Origin: CAJBIL01 sp044359525
Lineage (GTDB): Bacteria > Pseudomonadota > Gammaproteobacteria > Burkholderiales > Rhodocyclaceae
Length of the DNA: 46,367 bases
Assembly: GCA_044359525.1 (NCBI GenBank)
Contig: JBIKLY010000014.1
Location: 1-46,367 of the forward strand
Direction: 5' to 3'
The stretch's first letter is position 1, and each line of letters starts with the position of its first letter. Positions 43,542 through 46,367 of the stretch are shown piece by piece. The notes beneath the pieces are model-generated. The model worked only from the letters and a program-made list of their open reading frames with translations. It made no database searches and was not told the origin of the DNA. The translations under genes were made by a program, and so were the position numbers.

Positions 43542-43626
43542 TCTCCGCTTCCCTACGACGGCATGACCCGTACAGGTTCGAAGGGTCTCTCTCAGCCACC
43601 CCAAAGCCGGTGTGGCACCCCTAACG
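43542..43626 (-). ncRNA. TPP riboswitch (THI element)
   Basis: The minus strand shows the conserved aptamer parts in order: AGGGGTGCC, GGCTGAGAGAGACCC, CGAACCTGTACGGGTCATG and CCGTCGTAGGGAAG. The GCUGAGA and GUAGGGAAG elements are hallmarks of the THI box, which binds thiamine pyrophosphate. It ends about 90 nt before the thiC ATG. Confidence 0.95.
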
Positions 43627-43761
43627 TGAAGATCCAAGTTACTGGATTTGCGGTTAAATGGCAAGAAGGCCGGCCAAGTAGAGGGCGCGCGGGCTAAAGT
43701 TTTGCCCGGGTTTTCCGTCAAGCTGCTGATGAGCAGAAAAATAATTCATGGGAGTTCGATC

Positions 43762-45114
43762 GTGCGACTTAAATTTATCGCCGCGTTGTTTGCTGCTGCA
43801 ATACCCGTAGCTGCTGCCGCGGCGTGGCAGAGCGTCTCTACCGAGCCGGGCAAGCGCGTTGAAATTGACCGGGCCAGTGTCAAAAAACTGGAAGAGGGGA
43901 AAACTACGGCTTTGGGTCGGATCGTCCTGGAAAAGCCGATCAACGATCCGAAAACATCTTCGTCATACCGCATCATCGAAGCGCTCAACCGTTACGACTG
44001 CAGGGCGCGTACGGTCAGTACCTTAAAACGCGCCTATTTCAAGGAGGAGGGTGAGCTGCTGCGCGAAGAGGAGGTCAAGACGCAAATCGAGATGCCGGTA
44101 CATACCGGTTCTCTGGATGACAAATTGCTGCGCGAAGTGTGTCGGCCTAAAGCAGGTGCCGAGGCGGCCACTGCGGCAAGCAAAATCGCCGAAAAAGCGA
44201 ACGAGGCCGCTGCCGAATTGCGCAAGGCCAATGAGGCGATGCTCGAAAAATCGACCAAGCGAGCAGCGGTGCCGGCTCCCCTTGCCGTCAAGCCCGTGCC
44301 GGCTCCGGCGGAAAAGCCAGCGCCGGACGCCAAGCCGCTGCCTGCACCCGTTGCCATGTCGCCGGCTGTCGCGGTAGAGAAAAAGCCGAAGCCGCGCCCG
44401 GTGGTCAACCACGATACTGCGGCCCATGCACACGCACGCATTCATTGGGCTTATGAGGGGGCGGGGAGCCCCGACAAGTGGGGCAAGCTCAGTGCAGATT
44501 ACGCGACTTGCGCCAATGGCCAGCGACAGTCGCCGATCGATATTCGCGACGGGATTGGCGTTGATCTGGAGCCGATCGAGTTTGCTTACCGGCCGGCAAA
44601 ATTCGGCGTGATCGACAATGGTCACACCGTGCAGGTAACCGTCGTCGGGGGAGGCGGGATCACTCTGCTCGGGAAGACCTATCAGCTGGTTCAGTTCCAT
44701 TTTCACCGGCCATCGGAAGAGCGGGTCAACGGCAAATCCTTTGCCATGGTGGCGCACCTCGTGCACAAATCCGAAGACGGGAAACTGGCAGTGCTCGCTG
44801 TGCTATTGGAAAGCGGGCAGGAGAACTCGCTGATTCAGTCCGTCTGGAACAACCTGCCGCTGGAAAAGAACCAGACGGTTGTGCCGCCGGGGTTGACGCT
44901 TGATCTTGGGCAGTTGTTGCCGGAGAAGCGCGCTTATTACACCTATATGGGGTCCCTGACCACGCCACCGTGTTCCGAAGGTGTGCTCTGGATGGTGCTT
45001 AAACAGCCGCAGCAGATGTCGGCTGAACAGATGGCGATTTTTGCGCGGCTTTACAAAAACAATGCCCGCCCGGTGCAGCCGGTCGCCGGCCGCCTGATCA
45101 AGGAGTCGCGCTGA
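43762..45114 (+). CDS. Exported alpha-carbonic anhydrase with N-terminal adhesin-E-like domain
   Basis: This 450-residue protein has a signal peptide (RLKFIAALFAAAIPVAAAAA), then a domain resembling surface-adhesin protein E (about 24-130, AWQSVSTEPGKRVEIDRASV, ALNRYDCRARTV), a coiled/Ala-rich stretch and a Pro/Lys/Ala linker, and a C-terminal alpha-carbonic anhydrase (about 220-445). The zinc histidines lie in VQFHFHRPSEE and MVAHLVHKSEDG; GQRQSPIDIRD and TPPCSEGVLW complete the signature. It should hydrate CO2 in the periplasm or at the surface. I chose the GTG 43762 with GGGAG 8 nt upstream; ATG 43729 is an alternative that would lengthen the signal peptide. It ends 9 nt from the convergent MocR gene. 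Confidence 0.88.
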   Translation: MRLKFIAALFAAAIPVAAAAAWQSVSTEPGKRVEIDRASVKKLEEGKTTALGRIVLEKPINDPKTSSSYRIIEALNRYDCRARTVSTLKRAYFKEEGELLREEEVKTQIEMPVHTGSLDDKLLREVCRPKAGAEAATAASKIAEKANEAAAELRKANEAMLEKSTKRAAVPAPLAVKPVPAPAEKPAPDAKPLPAPVAMSPAVAVEKKPKPRPVVNHDTAAHAHARIHWAYEGAGSPDKWGKLSADYATCANGQRQSPIDIRDGIGVDLEPIEFAYRPAKFGVIDNGHTVQVTVVGGGGITLLGKTYQLVQFHFHRPSEERVNGKSFAMVAHLVHKSEDGKLAVLAVLLESGQENSLIQSVWNNLPLEKNQTVVPPGLTLDLGQLLPEKRAYYTYMGSLTTPPCSEGVLWMVLKQPQQMSAEQMAIFARLYKNNARPVQPVAGRLIKESR

Positions 45115-45123
45115 GCTGCTTGC

Positions 45124-46367
45124 TTAGCGACCGATCGCCTCGCCGAGGAAGCGCTCCAGCCTGGGGTCCAGCGAGTAGGCGACGTTAAAGCGTAACCATG
45201 GGGACGGCTGCATCTGGGGGCGGAAGATGTTGCCCGGCGCGAGCATGATGCCGGCCTGTGCGGCTTCGCTGGCAAGTCGTGCTGAATCGTTGCTGCCTGG
45301 CGCTTCTGCCCAGACAAAGATGCCGCCTTTTGGCTCGGCGTGGATTGACAGCCCGGACCGCTCGAGTAGCCGCAGGGTGCGATCAGTCGCCTCGGTGAGC
45401 CGGCCCTGCAAACGTTCAATAAATTTCCGGTAATGCCCTTCGGTCAGCATCAGATAGACCAGTCGTTCGGAAAACTCCGAAGTCGAGAAGCAGCTGACAA
45501 TTTTCACGTCGGTGAGGCTGGCGGCGAGGTCTGGATGGCAGGCCAGAAAGCCGACGCGTAGACTGGCTGACAGCGTTTTCGAAAAACTGCCGACGTAGAT
45601 GACGCGGCGCAGCTGGTCGAGTTGCGCGAGGCGTGTTGCCGGCCCGGGGTGCAGGTCACCGTAGGCATCGTCCTCGACGATCATGAAGTCGTGCTTTTCC
45701 GCCAGTTGCAGCACCCGGAAAGCGTTGGCCGGCGCCAGATTGCCTGAGGTCGGGTTGTGCAGCACCGAGTGGGTAAAGAAGGCTTTCGGGCGATGTTCGG
45801 CAAGCAGTGTCTCCAGCGCATCCGGGTCGGGGCCGTCGATGGTGCGCGGTACGCCGACCAGATTCACGCCGTAAAGTCGCAGATTGGCGAACAGGTTCCA
45901 GTAGCCCGGGTCATCAACGAAGACGCAGTCACCGGCCTTGAGCAGATAACGGGCAATGATGTCGAGTGCCTGCGTCGCGCCGTGTGTCAGCACGACCTGG
46001 CCCGGCTGGGCGGCAATGCCGAGTTCGCCGAGTTTGATCTGGATCTGATCGCGCAGCGGACGGTAGCCGAGTGGCGTGCCGTAGCTGGTCACCTTGGTAT
46101 CGGCGCGGCGCGCCAGGGTGCGGATGTTGCGCCGGACGCCCTCTTCGTCGAGCCATTCGGGAGGTAGCCAGCCGACGCCGACCTTCAGCCGGTCGGGTGT
46201 GTCTTCAAGGCTCTGATGCAAAACCCCGGCATTGTCGAAGGCGCGCATGACTTCGCCGCTGCGCGGTTCGACTGGCGCTGCCGATTGTCTTGCCGCGACG
46301 TAAAAGCCCGAGCCCCGGCGCGATTGCAGGTAACCCAACGCGACCAGCCGGTCGTAAGCCTCAACCA
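45124..46367 (-). CDS. MocR/GntR-type aminotransferase-like regulator (5' end cut)
   Basis: The visible part starts inside the GntR winged-helix domain (VEAYDRLVALGYLQSRRGSG) and continues through a full class I aminotransferase-like domain. It has HGATQALDIIARYLL, VDDPGYWNLFANLRL, HNPTSGNL, MIVEDDAYGDL and the PLP-binding lysine in YVGSFSKTLSASLRVG. MocR proteins bind DNA through the N-terminus and use PLP as an effector; some control vitamin B6, GABA or taurine genes. The reading frame is open to the window end, so the first part of the HTH domain is missing. The regulated gene is probably upstream, outside the window. Confidence 0.9.
   Translation of the reverse strand, partial: VEAYDRLVALGYLQSRRGSGFYVAARQSAAPVEPRSGEVMRAFDNAGVLHQSLEDTPDRLKVGVGWLPPEWLDEEGVRRNIRTLARRADTKVTSYGTPLGYRPLRDQIQIKLGELGIAAQPGQVVLTHGATQALDIIARYLLKAGDCVFVDDPGYWNLFANLRLYGVNLVGVPRTIDGPDPDALETLLAEHRPKAFFTHSVLHNPTSGNLAPANAFRVLQLAEKHDFMIVEDDAYGDLHPGPATRLAQLDQLRRVIYVGSFSKTLSASLRVGFLACHPDLAASLTDVKIVSCFSTSEFSERLVYLMLTEGHYRKFIERLQGRLTEATDRTLRLLERSGLSIHAEPKGGIFVWAEAPGSNDSARLASEAAQAGIMLAPGNIFRPQMQPSPWLRFNVAYSLDPRLERFLGEAIGR

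Overview
The window is a piece of a GC-rich betaproteobacterial chromosome, most likely from the Rhodocyclales (Dechloromonas/Azonexus-like). This is inferred from the combination of a pilGHIJ-chpA twitching chemosensory operon next to thiD-thiE-hemL, an algH-ruvX-pyrR-pyrB-pyrX cluster, and codon and protein style. No species call can be made from sequence reading alone. No rRNA, tRNA, CRISPR array or intact insertion sequence was seen.

Layout. 1-1656: a radical SAM/SPASM peptide-modifying enzyme, translationally coupled to a gene that ends at the window edge, then a hairpin and a decayed VapC-type PIN fragment. 1657-5430 (minus): algH, ruvX, pyrR, pyrB and a catalytically dead dihydroorotase homologue (pyrX). 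5475-6929: a DNA photolyase whose end overlaps the end of chpA. 6907-16360 (minus): the type IV pilus chemosensory operon pilG-pilH-pilI-pilJ-chpA. 16622-19374 (plus): thiD, thiE, hemL, all overlapping. 19385-28246 (minus): a long, tightly packed run of DUF2189, DUF1499, ykgJ-like, uppP, yqiA, an RNB ribonuclease, tonB, aroE, mtgA, mgtE. 28377-33944 (plus): an FMN-type split-barrel protein, a SOUL haem-binding protein, and an ABC ATPase/FtsX permease/CrtC-like lipocalin set.

33945-41300 is an accessory island with lower GC and small modules: an AbrB-type antitoxin with a PIN toxin, a Fic gene with a truncated nearby duplicate, a Phd/RelE pair, small membrane proteins, and a large surface protein with an N-terminal beta-barrel and C-terminal Ig/Fn3-like domains. 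The most striking observation is here. The surface-protein gene has no usable ATG in frame with its signal peptide, but a well-placed ATG lies upstream, separated from it by a CCAAG pentanucleotide tandem repeat. Removing exactly one repeat unit joins that ATG in frame to a textbook signal peptide. As written the gene would be OFF, which suggests slipped-strand phase variation (or an assembly indel).

41304-46367: thiC under a TPP riboswitch whose downstream leader contains a perfect 10-bp anti-Shine-Dalgarno pairing, a small HMA protein that lacks the first metal-binding cysteine, a periplasmic alpha-carbonic anhydrase fused to an adhesin-E-like domain, and a MocR-type aminotransferase-regulator cut by the window end. 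Together the conserved parts cover pyrimidine, thiamine, haem and shikimate synthesis, cell-wall lipid recycling and pilus signalling.
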